Part shown: positions 24,489 to 30,740 of the stretch, piece by piece
Layout: the number at the start of each line of letters is the position of its first letter
Numbering within the stretch: position 1 is the stretch's first letter
From: a virus
Virus record (IMG/VR): IMGVR_UViG_3300045999_003493
Coordinates: 1-30,740 of that record
DNA length: 30,740 nt
Reading direction: 5' to 3' (one strand)
Made by a program: the position numbers and the translations under genes
The notes under the pieces: model-generated
Seen by the model: only the letters and a program-made list of their open reading frames with translations
Database searches by the model: none
What the model was told of the DNA's origin: nothing

Positions 24489-25069
24489 AGAACATAGCTT
24501 TAATCGGAGACTCTCACGCTAATGGCATAGCTAAAGCATTTGAAGTATTTTATAGCAATAATCAAAAGATAGTTCATATTAAAGATCTATATGCATTTCC
24601 TGGAAAGCACTGCTATAACGTAGATTATTCAAATGTCGACATACCTATAGGTAGTAAAATACTACTACACTTTGGCGAAATTGATATTCGCAAGAGTTTA
24701 CCTAAATACAAGAATACTGAAGATACTGTTAAGAGATACATTGATAAATCAGTCGACTACTTTAAAGACTATGATCTATTCTTCATAAAGCCTATACCAC
24801 AAGCTGAAGATGACCTCACTTGGGAGTTTAAGCCTGGAGCTACTTTAGGGGAAAATAGAAGAGCATACTATTTGGAGGAAAGGCTAGAGGAGCAAAATAT
24901 TTTTTATTCGACACTAGACAAATATGCTCCTAATGTTATAGATACTCCATCTGCAATTAATACGAATATATTGAAATCAGAGAATACAGATGATGGATGT
25001 CACTTAAATCTAGCAAACTCTTTGAAGCTTATAGAATATATAGATATTGCAATCAATTCAGGGGTATAG
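24479..25069 (+). CDS. SGNH/GDSL-like hydrolase with non-canonical start
   Basis: A frame of 196 codons with the SGNH blocks in order: GDSH at residues 10-13 (catalytic Ser12), GEID at 66-69 in the place of block III, and DGCH at 172-175 giving the Asp-x-x-His dyad. Such enzymes cleave ester bonds, for example on sugars or lipids. There is no ATG, GTG or TTG between the preceding TGA (24476-24478) and the first catalytic block; the first codon after the stop is ATC, where homologues would have ATG. The start is therefore ATC 24479 or the gene is impaired. The next TTG, at 24872, would remove the Ser. Confidence 0.65.
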   Translation: MKIENIALIGDSHANGIAKAFEVFYSNNQKIVHIKDLYAFPGKHCYNVDYSNVDIPIGSKILLHFGEIDIRKSLPKYKNTEDTVKRYIDKSVDYFKDYDLFFIKPIPQAEDDLTWEFKPGATLGENRRAYYLEERLEEQNIFYSTLDKYAPNVIDTPSAINTNILKSENTDDGCHLNLANSLKLIEYIDIAINSGV

Positions 25070-25075
25070 TATAAT
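25047..25075 (+). promoter_or_regulatory. Promoter TTGCAA-17-TATAAT, leaderless start at 25082
   Basis: -35 TTGCAA (25047-25052), 17 nt, -10 TATAAT (25070-25075), then 6 nt to ATG 25082. The -35 lies in the SGNH coding end. Confidence 0.65.
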
Positions 25076-25081
25076 ATAGAT

Positions 25082-25624
25082 ATGGATGACCTTGTAAAAG
25101 AATTTAAAGACGCTATTGAAGATCCTAACGTAAATCACAAGATATTTAAGAAAGCTTTTGTGGTAACTCCTACGTGGGATGATATGCAAGGTTATATCGA
25201 ATTTTCAAGAACTGCAGGAAACTATAGATCAGATTATGAAGGATTCTATATTCTTCACTGCAAGGAACACCATGACATATCCCATATGAAGGGGACTAAA
25301 GAGTTTTTAGAGTTCATGGGTAAGGTGTATGATAAAGTCCCAGCATCTCAGGATTCATTTACATTTGTTATATCTGAGAACTATAGAGCAGTTACAGATT
25401 TAAGTGGAATTAAAAGACATACAGATACAACAGATACAATTCACTGGACTACAGTTGGTGCAACCATATGGACACTATATCAGGATGGTCAAGCTCACGA
25501 ATATTTAGTTGAACCAGGAGATATTGTATTTATTAAATATGGCACAGAGCATGGAGTAGAATCTTTAACTCCTAGAGCAGGTATTGTTTATTCTGGTGGA
25601 GAATATCATCCTAATAAAGACTAA
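25082..25624 (+). CDS. Cupin-like Fe(II) oxygenase
   Basis: A 180-residue protein whose second half is a double-stranded beta-helix: His113-x-Asp115 (RHTDTT), a VEPGDIVFIKYG turn, distal His157 (EHGV) and Arg165. The order fits a 2OG-Fe(II) or JmjC-like oxygenase. The substrate is unknown. A leaderless promoter sets the start. It is unlike the P4H-type copies at 5298 and 5917. Confidence 0.7.
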   Translation: MDDLVKEFKDAIEDPNVNHKIFKKAFVVTPTWDDMQGYIEFSRTAGNYRSDYEGFYILHCKEHHDISHMKGTKEFLEFMGKVYDKVPASQDSFTFVISENYRAVTDLSGIKRHTDTTDTIHWTTVGATIWTLYQDGQAHEYLVEPGDIVFIKYGTEHGVESLTPRAGIVYSGGEYHPNKD

Positions 25625-25662
25625 TATAATTATAGTCGACTAATATATATTGTAAATTTAAA

Positions 25663-25674
25663 AAGCGGGAACGC
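25663..25674 (+). terminator. AGCG-GGAA-CGCT hairpin
   Basis: A 4-bp GC stem with GGAA loop and a nearby T-rich stretch after the oxygenase gene. Weak evidence. Confidence 0.3.
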
Positions 25675-25734
25675 TAAGAAATTTTCTTTGCTACAATTAA
25701 GCCATATGAGACACTCTTGTAGGTATTACCTAGG

Positions 25735-26019
25735 ATGAAGTCCGAAAAGCTCTCTATAGCCAAGCAGAAGGCTTATCTGGCTACATATATCAGAGACCTT
25801 AAAGAAAAATCTCCTTGTAGAGACTGTGGGAAATTTTATCCATACTATGTCATGGATTTTGACCACGTCCGTGGCAAGAAACATGCAAATGTAATGGAAC
25901 TTATTCCCACGTTGTCTAAAAAGAAGATAGATGAAGAAATTGCTAAATGTGAGATCGTATGTAGTAATTGTCATCGTATTAGGACACATATAAGACGTAT
26001 AGCTAAAAAAGATAAATAA
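25735..26019 (+). CDS. Small HNH-endonuclease-like protein
   Basis: A 94-residue protein with CRDCGKFYPYYVMDFDHV and CEIVCSNCHRIRTH, which together form the zinc knuckle and DH...H centre of HNH proteins. Length fits a minimal HNH domain. It may be a homing or packaging-linked nuclease. Next to the tRNA cluster, a common site for homing enzymes. Confidence 0.75.
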   Translation: MKSEKLSIAKQKAYLATYIRDLKEKSPCRDCGKFYPYYVMDFDHVRGKKHANVMELIPTLSKKKIDEEIAKCEIVCSNCHRIRTHIRRIAKKDK

Positions 26020-26080
26020 TCTCTTCTATCGCCGCCGTCGCACTTTTTCGGACTCACTTTTCAATTCGCACTTTATTTAG

Positions 26081-26086
26081 TATACT
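26081..26086 (+). promoter_or_regulatory. -10 element of the tRNA cluster
   Basis: TATACT, 10 nt before tRNA-Asn. No clear -35. An AT-rich stretch surrounds it. Confidence 0.4.
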
Positions 26087-26096
26087 TATAACATAA

Positions 26097-26169
26097 TGGA
26101 CCATAGCTCAGCTGGCAGAGCGTAGAGCTGTTAACTCTAATGTCCCAGGTTCGAGCCCTGGTGGTCCAG
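26097..26169 (+). tRNA. tRNA-Asn (GTT)
   Basis: TGGACCA pairs with TGGTCCA, D-arm GCTC/GAGC, anticodon stem TAGAG/CTCTA with loop CTGTTAA (anticodon GTT), T-arm CCAGG/CCTGG. Discriminator G, as expected for Asn. CCA not encoded. Confidence 0.9.
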
Positions 26170-26173
26170 CTTA

Positions 26174-26247
26174 GCACCAGTAGCCAAGTTGGTTAAGGCC
26201 CCGAACTCATAATTCGGCTATCGTAGGTTCAAGTCCTGCCTGGTGTA
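26174..26247 (+). tRNA. tRNA-Met or tRNA-Ile2 (CAT)
   Basis: GCACCAG pairs with CTGGTGT, anticodon stem CCGAA/TTCGG with loop CTCATAA (anticodon CAT), T-arm regular. The anticodon stem lacks the GGG/CCC of an initiator tRNA. It may be elongator Met or, if lysidine-modified, Ile for AUA; sequence alone does not decide, and AUA is frequent in these genes. Confidence 0.85.
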
Positions 26248-26251
26248 CTAA

Positions 26252-26323
26252 ATCTCTATAGCTCAGCGGAAGAGCAACAGGTTTCTACCCTGTGTGTCGG
26301 GAGTTCGAATCTCTCTAGGGATA
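26252..26323 (+). tRNA. tRNA-Arg (TCT)
   Basis: ATCTCTA pairs with TAGGGAT (one G-U), anticodon stem ACAGG/CCTGT with loop TTTCTAC (anticodon TCT), T-arm GGGAG/CTCTC. It reads AGA/AGG. AGA is common in these AT-rich genes, so it probably supplies an under-represented host tRNA. Confidence 0.88.
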
Positions 26324-26328
26324 CTTAA

Positions 26329-26604
26329 TTATCTTTCGATTATCATTACAGCACATGTAACTGTGCCATCTTCGCCAAGCGCATACAGTCTATCGTCTTT
26401 ATATAAGTCGATAGTGACGGGCGGTGCATCATGTTCAATTCTTATTCCGTAGTCTGTAGGTGTCATATTGCTATTTCCAATAATTAGATGCTTATTGGTA
26501 CTTGTGTTAGAAATTATCATTGTTGATTTTACATTTATTTCGTCTTCAATTGAAAGCTCAACAGGAGTCGTAGCATTTAGGGTATAATTTCTAGTTCTTA
26601 TCAT
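26329..26604 (-). CDS. Small beta-sandwich-like protein
   Basis: A 91-residue beta-rich protein (LNATTPVELSIEDEINVKST, then NKHLIIGNSNMTPTDYGIRI) that looks like a phage structural or fibre accessory domain. I start it at ATG 26604, 6 nt after TATAAT 26616-26611; a second ATG at 26610 directly follows the -10. The small tRNA-proximal position tells little about function. Confidence 0.6.
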   Translation of the reverse strand: MIRTRNYTLNATTPVELSIEDEINVKSTMIISNTSTNKHLIIGNSNMTPTDYGIRIEHDAPPVTIDLYKDDRLYALGEDGTVTCAVMIIER

Positions 26605-26610
26605 ATCCAT

Positions 26611-26619
26611 ATTATAGCA
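26611..26619 (-). promoter_or_regulatory. Extended -10, leaderless start at 26604
   Basis: TGCTATAAT on the minus strand directly after the T-run of a terminator, then 6 nt to ATG 26604. Termination and new initiation are adjacent. Confidence 0.55.
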
Positions 26620-26650
26620 AAAAACCCATTCAGAGGCGGATCCGAATGGG
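26619..26650 (-). terminator. Intrinsic terminator of the small RNA
   Basis: CCCATTC and GAATGGG (7 bp) with a 12-nt loop and a T6 run on the minus strand. Confidence 0.8.
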
Positions 26651-26716
26651 CATTGCTAGTGTATTGCTACACATTATACTGGGAGCTTAATCTGTGGGAT
26701 GCTACAACCAGTACAT
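26619..26716 (-). ncRNA. Candidate leftward small RNA, about 98 nt
   Basis: A consensus promoter (TTGACA-17-TATACT, 26749-26721) and an intrinsic terminator enclose about 98 nt without an open frame over a few codons. It folds into three hairpins: ACTGG/CCAGT (26712-26678), GTGTA-GCAA-TACAC (26672-26659, GNRA loop) and the terminator. Target unknown. Confidence 0.6.
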
Positions 26717-26720
26717 ATTA

Positions 26721-26749
26721 AGTATAAAATAGTTTAAATTCTATGTCAA
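26721..26749 (-). promoter_or_regulatory. Promoter TTGACA-17-TATACT of the small RNA
   Basis: -35 TTGACA (26749-26744) and -10 TATACT (26726-26721) with 17 nt between them, immediately after the gene ending at 26754. Confidence 0.7.
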
Positions 26750-26753
26750 GGAT

Positions 26754-27338
26754 TTATCCGATGAAAATTTCATCGTGTCTATATATCCAGTCAACAGCAG
26801 CATACTTGATGCCATCTGTTACTTCATCAGTTTCATACTGTTCACCATTTTTTAATGGAAGTAGGTATAGTTGATTTTCTTTAACTGGAATACTAAAGTC
26901 TAAATCTTCCCAGTTGTCTTTACTCTTTAGGACTAAGTTTCCGCCCTCAAACTCACCAATATAAAGCACTACTATGTAGTCAGCGGCAGTCCAGGTTCTA
27001 GATATTTTAGTTTTAAAATGTTTTAAATGAGGAGCAGATCTACTAACCCAAATATGACCATTGGTCCAATATTTAGGAATTATAAAATCAATTAGCTTAT
27101 CTTGAAATATTTCAAGCGATCTTACTGGTGGGCTTATTAGGCCATCGATATCACTAGAAGCATCTTCATGGCTACTCCAAGACTCTTTCTTTATCTGCTC
27201 TATTTCTTTTTTAATTAAATTTAATTTTTCTTCTGGAAGAAAGTTTTCATATAAAAGAATTCCATGACCTATTTCAGTCAGAGACTCAGTGTTTTTGATA
27301 TTTGTTAAAAAATCTTCTTGCTTAAAAACTTGAGACAT
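26754..27338 (-). CDS. 2OG-oxygenase-fold protein lacking catalytic residues
   Basis: A 194-residue protein that aligns with its neighbour through VVLYIGEFEGGNLVLKS and VTDGIKYAAVDWIYR, the core and C-terminal strands of 2OG-Fe(II) enzymes. The HxD pair is missing where it should be, the distal His of 'RHGV' is replaced by Tyr/Glu (EQYETD), and the 2OG-binding Arg is Lys. It is probably a pseudoenzyme, perhaps a partner of the active copy next door. Both lie in one leftward unit, 6 nt apart. Confidence 0.65.
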   Translation of the reverse strand: MSQVFKQEDFLTNIKNTESLTEIGHGILLYENFLPEEKLNLIKKEIEQIKKESWSSHEDASSDIDGLISPPVRSLEIFQDKLIDFIIPKYWTNGHIWVSRSAPHLKHFKTKISRTWTAADYIVVLYIGEFEGGNLVLKSKDNWEDLDFSIPVKENQLYLLPLKNGEQYETDEVTDGIKYAAVDWIYRHDEIFIG

Positions 27339-27344
27339 TTTATT

Positions 27345-27905
27345 TTAACTCCTATATAAAAAGCTTGGATAAACATATCTGATGCCAGATTTAACTTCAG
27401 AAACCCCGTGTCGGATTCTTGATCCATGTATAACTAAATCTCCAGCAGAAGGGGTGTATGATAGAGATAGATTTGGGTAATATAGATTTCCGCCTTCAAA
27501 ATCGTCATTGATATAAACAACGCATCCATACTCAGTTATAGCACATGTGTTGTTGTCGTCGGTATCATCAGTTCCTTCATCACCACAACTGTCTTCATGC
27601 TCATGCATTGTATCTCCAGCCCACATTCTGGCAAGTGATTCTCCAGGAGTTACACTGTATCCTTGAACAAGATCTTGAATTTTATTTCTTACTGGAATTA
27701 GTTCTGGAACAATTAAACTACTTCTTCCGTTATACCATTCGATTGTATGTCTGGCAGCGTCTCCGCCCCAAGCCTCATCACCTAAATTTTTAGATACGTC
27801 ATATAGATTAGACACTTCTTCTTTACTTAGAAAATTCTTATAAACCCAAATCTCTTCTTCTGGGTGAAGTCTTTGAACGTTTGGGTTGTTTTCAAAATTA
27901 AGCAT
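27345..27905 (-). CDS. 2OG-Fe(II) dioxygenase, prolyl-4-hydroxylase-like
   Basis: A 186-residue enzyme with His103-x-Asp105 (HEHEDS), a FEGGNLYYPN core, distal His166 (RHGV) and Arg176. The HxD loop is unusually long and acidic (GDEGTDDTDDNN). The GGAGAAAGAAGAAAG leader is inside the preceding gene. Substrate unknown. Confidence 0.82.
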   Translation of the reverse strand: MLNFENNPNVQRLHPEEEIWVYKNFLSKEEVSNLYDVSKNLGDEAWGGDAARHTIEWYNGRSSLIVPELIPVRNKIQDLVQGYSVTPGESLARMWAGDTMHEHEDSCGDEGTDDTDDNNTCAITEYGCVVYINDDFEGGNLYYPNLSLSYTPSAGDLVIHGSRIRHGVSEVKSGIRYVYPSFLYRS

Positions 27906-28059
27906 CTTTCTTCTTTCTCCAAAATAGTATTTTAGAAATTATTTTTTCTATACGTTTTTCTATCTTGGCTTCCATTTGCCCAGCAGGACTTTCTTCCCTG
28001 TAATATTTTGATTGGAAATAGGGGTTCTTCATTTGCTTAGAAAATTCATGTGGGGACAT
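27898..28059 (-). CDS. Small basic helical protein
   Basis: A 53-residue protein (MSPHEFSKQMKNPYFQSKYY...), very basic at the C-terminus (FWRKKKDA). ATG 28059 lies 6 nt after TATAAT, predicting a leaderless mRNA. It overlaps the oxygenase gene by 8 nt. Function unknown. Confidence 0.6.
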   Translation of the reverse strand: MSPHEFSKQMKNPYFQSKYYREESPAGQMEAKIEKRIEKIISKILFWRKKKDA

Positions 28060-28065
28060 AAATTT

Positions 28066-28094
28066 ATTATACCCACATGAACCTAATAACTCAA
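28066..28094 (-). promoter_or_regulatory. Promoter TTGAGT-17-TATAAT, leaderless start at 28059
   Basis: -35 TTGAGT (28094-28089), 17 nt, -10 TATAAT (28071-28066), 6 nt to ATG. Confidence 0.65.
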
Positions 28095-28097
28095 ATA

Positions 28098-28295
28098 TTA
28101 TTGATCTACTGAAATAGCACCACGAGAAATTAGTGCATCAACCATGCCGCTACACATTTGTCGATATCCTTCTTGGACTGACAATAGGTGCTTTTCTAAC
28201 TCAACAAGGTCCTGCTTATGCATTACTGCCGCCTGACGCTGTTGGATATTAAGTTGTTCTACCATAATTTCTACAATTGCGTTTTTAGTCGCCAT
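28098..28295 (-). CDS. Helical hypothetical protein
   Basis: A 65-residue, nearly all-helical protein starting at ATG 28295 after GAGG, overlapping the gene before by 11 nt. The sequence (NIQQRQAAVMHKQDLVELEK) suggests a coiled coil. Not recognised. Confidence 0.6.
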   Translation of the reverse strand: MATKNAIVEIMVEQLNIQQRQAAVMHKQDLVELEKHLLSVQEGYRQMCSGMVDALISRGAISVDQ

Positions 28296-28500
28296 CTTTA
28301 TTTTCCTCAACTGAATAAGAAGGGGTGGGCCCAAGTAGGAACCCCTGTTCATGATATTGTATCATTTTTTGTGTATCTTCGCCACCCACTATTTTATTAG
28401 ATATTATAGTGAGCAGGTCATAAATTCTATGAAGCATAATATAATTTACCATTGGCAAATTATCTTCTAGATTTTGAGGCTCTGGATTATTTTCTGTCAT
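28285..28500 (-). CDS. Hypothetical protein
   Basis: A 71-residue protein with an AGGAAGG ribosome binding site. Helical middle part (NYIMLHRIYDLLTIISNKIVG) and a Gly/Pro-containing end. Not recognised. Confidence 0.6.
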   Translation of the reverse strand: MTENNPEPQNLEDNLPMVNYIMLHRIYDLLTIISNKIVGGEDTQKMIQYHEQGFLLGPTPSYSVEENKDGD

Positions 28501-28609
28501 CTGGCCTTCCTAGGTCTTCCCAAAACTTTTCCCGCCCCATGGCATCTGTTTCTTTAATGGTTCCTCCGTCAGTTTGAATTTCGGTCAACGGATTTTTTAA
28601 GCTCTCCAT
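28487..28609 (-). CDS. Small hypothetical protein
   Basis: A 40-residue frame (MESLKNPLTEIQTDGGTIKE...). It overlaps both neighbours, by 41 nt upstream and 14 nt downstream, so it is less certain than its neighbours. Confidence 0.45.
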   Translation of the reverse strand: MESLKNPLTEIQTDGGTIKETDAMGREKFWEDLGRPDDRK

Positions 28610-28781
28610 AAAATTCCAATCCAATATTATTTGTATACTGACAGGATAAGCAGTATAAATAAATTATACCCTCATTTGTTTCGTTGCACATTAAAGGGCC
28701 CTGATCCATAGGACATTTAAGTCTAGGAACAAGGCCCTTCTCTGCTAGAAGTAGGTATTTAGACACATATTGTATGTTCAT
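28569..28781 (-). CDS. Zinc-ribbon-like protein
   Basis: A 70-residue protein with CPMDQGPLMC and CLSC motifs, a probable zinc ribbon, after a helical start. Expressed with the lysozyme gene from 29390. Function unknown. Confidence 0.6.
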   Translation of the reverse strand: MNIQYVSKYLLLAEKGLVPRLKCPMDQGPLMCNETNEGIIYLYCLSCQYTNNIGLEFYGELKKSVDRNSN

Positions 28782-28793
28782 ATACCTACCCTT

Positions 28794-29345
28794 CTAATTT
28801 TTGAATTCAGCTAAGAACTCTTTGTATCTTGCCCCATTTAGGGAAGACCATGATGACCAATCGGTTCCGCCTTTAGTCATATAATACGTTATCTCTGCGT
28901 TAATTACTGGGTCAAACAATAAAATGTTTGACTTTAGATCAAATTTTTCTTTACGATCAATGCCGAGTTCACCCAACATATTAATCTGAAAAATTCCGTA
29001 GGAACTGTCTCCAGTTTTCCTGTCACCATTGTAAGCCATAGGCCTTGAATTGGATTCTGACTTAGCAATAGCCCAAGCCTGTTTAAGGGCTTTTCCTTCA
29101 AAACCAACAGCTGATAGGAGTTCTTTTAGTTCTCCGTCTGTTAGCATCTCAGAAGGCTTGTATACAGTAGTGCTGTACTTCTCTAAGGTTTCTTTCTTTA
29201 GTTGTACTGTTGATTTAGGTGTTTCCACCTCAAGAGCTTGAGTTTCTGTTGGACCAGGCTGGACAGTAAACAGGAACAATGTTATCATTCCTATATAAGC
29301 CCAGTTATGAGCAACATCACTCAAACGTTCTTTTATTTTCTCCAT
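28794..29345 (-). CDS. Membrane-anchored lysozyme-fold protein (lytic)
   Basis: A 183-residue protein. An N-terminal membrane segment (about residues 16-30, GMITLFLFTVQ) is followed by a linker and a lysozyme-like domain with Glu97 (AKSESN), SYGIFQINM and a C-terminal TDWSSW strand, as in SLT/lysozyme-like phage lysins. The motif order fits a transglycosylase-type peptidoglycan enzyme. ATG 29345 is chosen because AAGGAGG is 8 nt upstream. It may act in the envelope at lysis, anchored in the membrane. Confidence 0.75.
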   Translation of the reverse strand: MEKIKERLSDVAHNWAYIGMITLFLFTVQPGPTETQALEVETPKSTVQLKKETLEKYSTTVYKPSEMLTDGELKELLSAVGFEGKALKQAWAIAKSESNSRPMAYNGDRKTGDSSYGIFQINMLGELGIDRKEKFDLKSNILLFDPVINAEITYYMTKGGTDWSSWSSLNGARYKEFLAEFKN

Positions 29346-29366
29346 TGGCATTTCCTCCTTTAGAGA

Positions 29367-29404
29367 TAACGAACTATAATCATAACATTACTTGACAGTA
29401 GGTG
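29367..29404 (-). promoter_or_regulatory. Promoter TTGACA-18-TATGAT
   Basis: On the minus strand -35 TTGACA and -10 TATGAT are 18 nt apart, followed by TATAGT and an AAGGAGG leader before ATG 29345. The -35 is part of a TTGACA/TGTCAA inverted repeat. Confidence 0.6.
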
Positions 29405-29430
29405 TCAAGTTAGTCAACCAGAAAGATTAA

Positions 29431-30414
29431 ATGGAAATATCATATTCTACGCCTAGATCCAACTTAACAACCAAAAATGGTTATGGTCATGCTGGATTTA
29501 AAGTGGCAGAATGTCTAACCAAAATGGGTCATAGATTAACCTATCAAAACCCTAAAGCTAAATTACAAATTAATTTTTCACAACCTACAAATTATAAATT
29601 ACATAGAAATCAATATCAGATTGGTTATACTCCATGGGAATCAACAGTTATTCCAGAATCGTGGAGAGAAAAAATAAATTCTTGCGACGAGTTTTGGACA
29701 ACATCTCAATGGTGTAAAGATGTATATGAGAATAATGGATTTAAGGTATCTAATGTTTTTCCGCATGGCATAGATCCAATCTGGTCACCTAAAAAACGTG
29801 AGTCTACAAATGTTGTAAAGTTCTTGCATGTTGGAGAACCAGCAGAAAGAAAAGGCGGACAAGATACAGTAAACGCATTTATAAAAGCGTTTGGAAATAA
29901 TCCTAATTATACATTAACAATAAAGGCTCATAAATCTAGTGTTCTTAGAGTATACGATAAAGATGGAAGTATTCTTGGACTTCCCCACGAAATGTATAGT
30001 AATATTAAATTAGATGAAAGAGATTTAGAGGATAACGAACTAGTAGACATGTATCATCAACATGATGTTATGATCTATCCTACTTATGGAGAGGGATTTG
30101 GATTTATTCCATTCCAGGCTCTTGCAACAGGTATGCCAGTTATATCAACACACGACTGGGCAGATTACAAAAAATATTTAGGACCTCTAAAGTTAAACTC
30201 TACACTTATAGATTCTCCATGGGATGTTATGCATCCTGGAAAAGTTTACAAGCCAGATAGCAATCATTTAGTTAGTTTAATAGAAGATGCAGCAATTAAT
30301 TTTAAAGCATATTCTGGATACTATTATGCTCAGTCAACTGAAATACATAAAGAATATAATTGGGATCAGTTGACCAATAAAGCATTTGAAGAAGTATTTA
30401 AAAAAATATCATAA
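29431..30414 (+). CDS. Glycosyltransferase family 4-like protein
   Basis: A 327-residue GT-B-fold enzyme. The N-terminal half ends in FPHGIDPIWSPKK, and the C-terminal half has FLHVGEPAERKGG and the nucleotide-sugar site YPTYGEGFGFIPFQALATG. These are the hallmarks of retaining GT4 transferases. The lack of a signal or membrane segment places it in the cytoplasm. It may modify phage DNA, virions or host glycans; which is not shown. It probably shares the 29.4 kb divergent promoter region with the lysin. Confidence 0.82.
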   Translation: MEISYSTPRSNLTTKNGYGHAGFKVAECLTKMGHRLTYQNPKAKLQINFSQPTNYKLHRNQYQIGYTPWESTVIPESWREKINSCDEFWTTSQWCKDVYENNGFKVSNVFPHGIDPIWSPKKRESTNVVKFLHVGEPAERKGGQDTVNAFIKAFGNNPNYTLTIKAHKSSVLRVYDKDGSILGLPHEMYSNIKLDERDLEDNELVDMYHQHDVMIYPTYGEGFGFIPFQALATGMPVISTHDWADYKKYLGPLKLNSTLIDSPWDVMHPGKVYKPDSNHLVSLIEDAAINFKAYSGYYYAQSTEIHKEYNWDQLTNKAFEEVFKKIS

Positions 30415-30503
30415 CCCCTTCCCCTTTAGATTAAAGTTTGGTAGAATTAGACTTCAACTAAAAAATCATAAACCGCAGGGCGGAGAAAAGGTGTTATTTA
30501 AAA

Positions 30504-30740
30504 ATGTCAAGAACTATTGAAAACCCATACGAAAATTTTATTGCTTTGTCACGTTATGCAAGATGGATTCCAGAAGAGAATCGCCGTGAATCATGGGGAG
30601 AAACAGTAGACAGATATTTTGAGTTTATGCTAGATCGTCTTTTCAAAGAACATGCATACGAACCAGAATCAAAGTTAATTGAAGAGTTAAAGTCTGCAGT
30701 TTTTAATAGAAATGTTATGCCGTCAATGAGATCTGTATCT
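30504..30740 (+). CDS. nrdJ: Adenosylcobalamin-dependent ribonucleotide reductase (partial)
   Basis: The first 79 codons of a gene cut by the window edge. The start MSRTIENPYENFIALSRYARWIPEE and the VMPSMRSVS block match class II reductases, which convert ribonucleotides to deoxyribonucleotides with coenzyme B12 and do not depend on oxygen. The thioredoxin at 3195 could supply electrons. GGAG lies 20 nt upstream and AAAAGG nearer. Confidence 0.8.
   Translation, partial: MSRTIENPYENFIALSRYARWIPEENRRESWGETVDRYFEFMLDRLFKEHAYEPESKLIEELKSAVFNRNVMPSMRSVS

Noticed and set aside
30420-30503. Cobalamin riboswitch before the ribonucleotide reductase gene
   Set aside because: The gap is only about 90 nt and lacks the conserved B12-box.
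1-30740. Insertion sequence or integrase/attachment site
   Set aside because: No transposase, integrase or terminal inverted repeats were seen; the tRNA genes are not split or duplicated.

Overview
The window looks like part of the genome of a tailed phage of a low-GC actinobacterium, most likely a freshwater planktonic one (inference). It is AT-rich, nearly gap-free and made mostly of 40-100 residue proteins joined by ATGA, TAATG or GTGA overlaps. Several proteins belong to families I know from actinophages: a GP88-like protein, an Lsr2-tail-like protein, a DUF932 protein, a phage Ntn hydrolase and a class II ribonucleotide reductase. It also has four tRNA genes. No capsid, terminase, portal or DNA polymerase gene is visible, so this is an accessory, lysis or early segment.

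Layout. (1) 1-9932, rightward: small zinc-motif and membrane proteins, a proteasome-like Ntn hydrolase, a secreted subtilisin, thioredoxin, a secreted Ala/Thr-rich Ig-like protein, a lysine-rich H1-like protein, two 2OG-Fe(II) oxygenases and a GroES-like protein. (2) 9933-10471: gene-poor AT-rich gap between convergent blocks, with a cluster of DnaA-box-like sequences. (3) 10472-23578, leftward: over 40 small genes in about ten transcription units, with a tRNA-Asp and a probable ncRNA. (4) 23579-24292: divergent control region with a probable 210-nt rightward ncRNA. (5) 24293-26323, rightward: two tiny proteins, an SGNH-like hydrolase without a normal start codon, a cupin-like oxygenase, an HNH-like protein and three tRNAs (Asn, Met/Ile-CAT, Arg). 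(6) 26329-29345, leftward: a small-RNA candidate, two more 2OG-oxygenase-fold proteins (one lacking the catalytic residues), small proteins and a lysozyme-fold protein. (7) 29431-30740, rightward: a GT4 glycosyltransferase and the start of the class II ribonucleotide reductase gene.

The strongest new signal is regulatory. The leftward block uses one stereotyped promoter: an AATGTCAG box exactly 10 nt upstream of a TATAAT-like -10, found 15 times, usually with no good -35, and mostly followed by an AACGAAAGG translation leader. Recurrent elements sit upstream of many of these promoters: palindromes TGTGA-N6-TCACA (CRP/GlxR-like) and a bipartite element AGGG-N16-CGTAA. A predicted leftward ncRNA (14316-14466) carries CCTTTCGTT, the exact complement of the shared leader, in a predicted loop. 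It could therefore act as an orphan anti-Shine-Dalgarno RNA on the whole block. Rightward genes and the 26-28 kb leftward genes instead use ordinary TTGnnn-17-TATAAT or TGCTATAAT promoters, and several start codons lie 6-7 nt after the -10, which predicts leaderless mRNAs.
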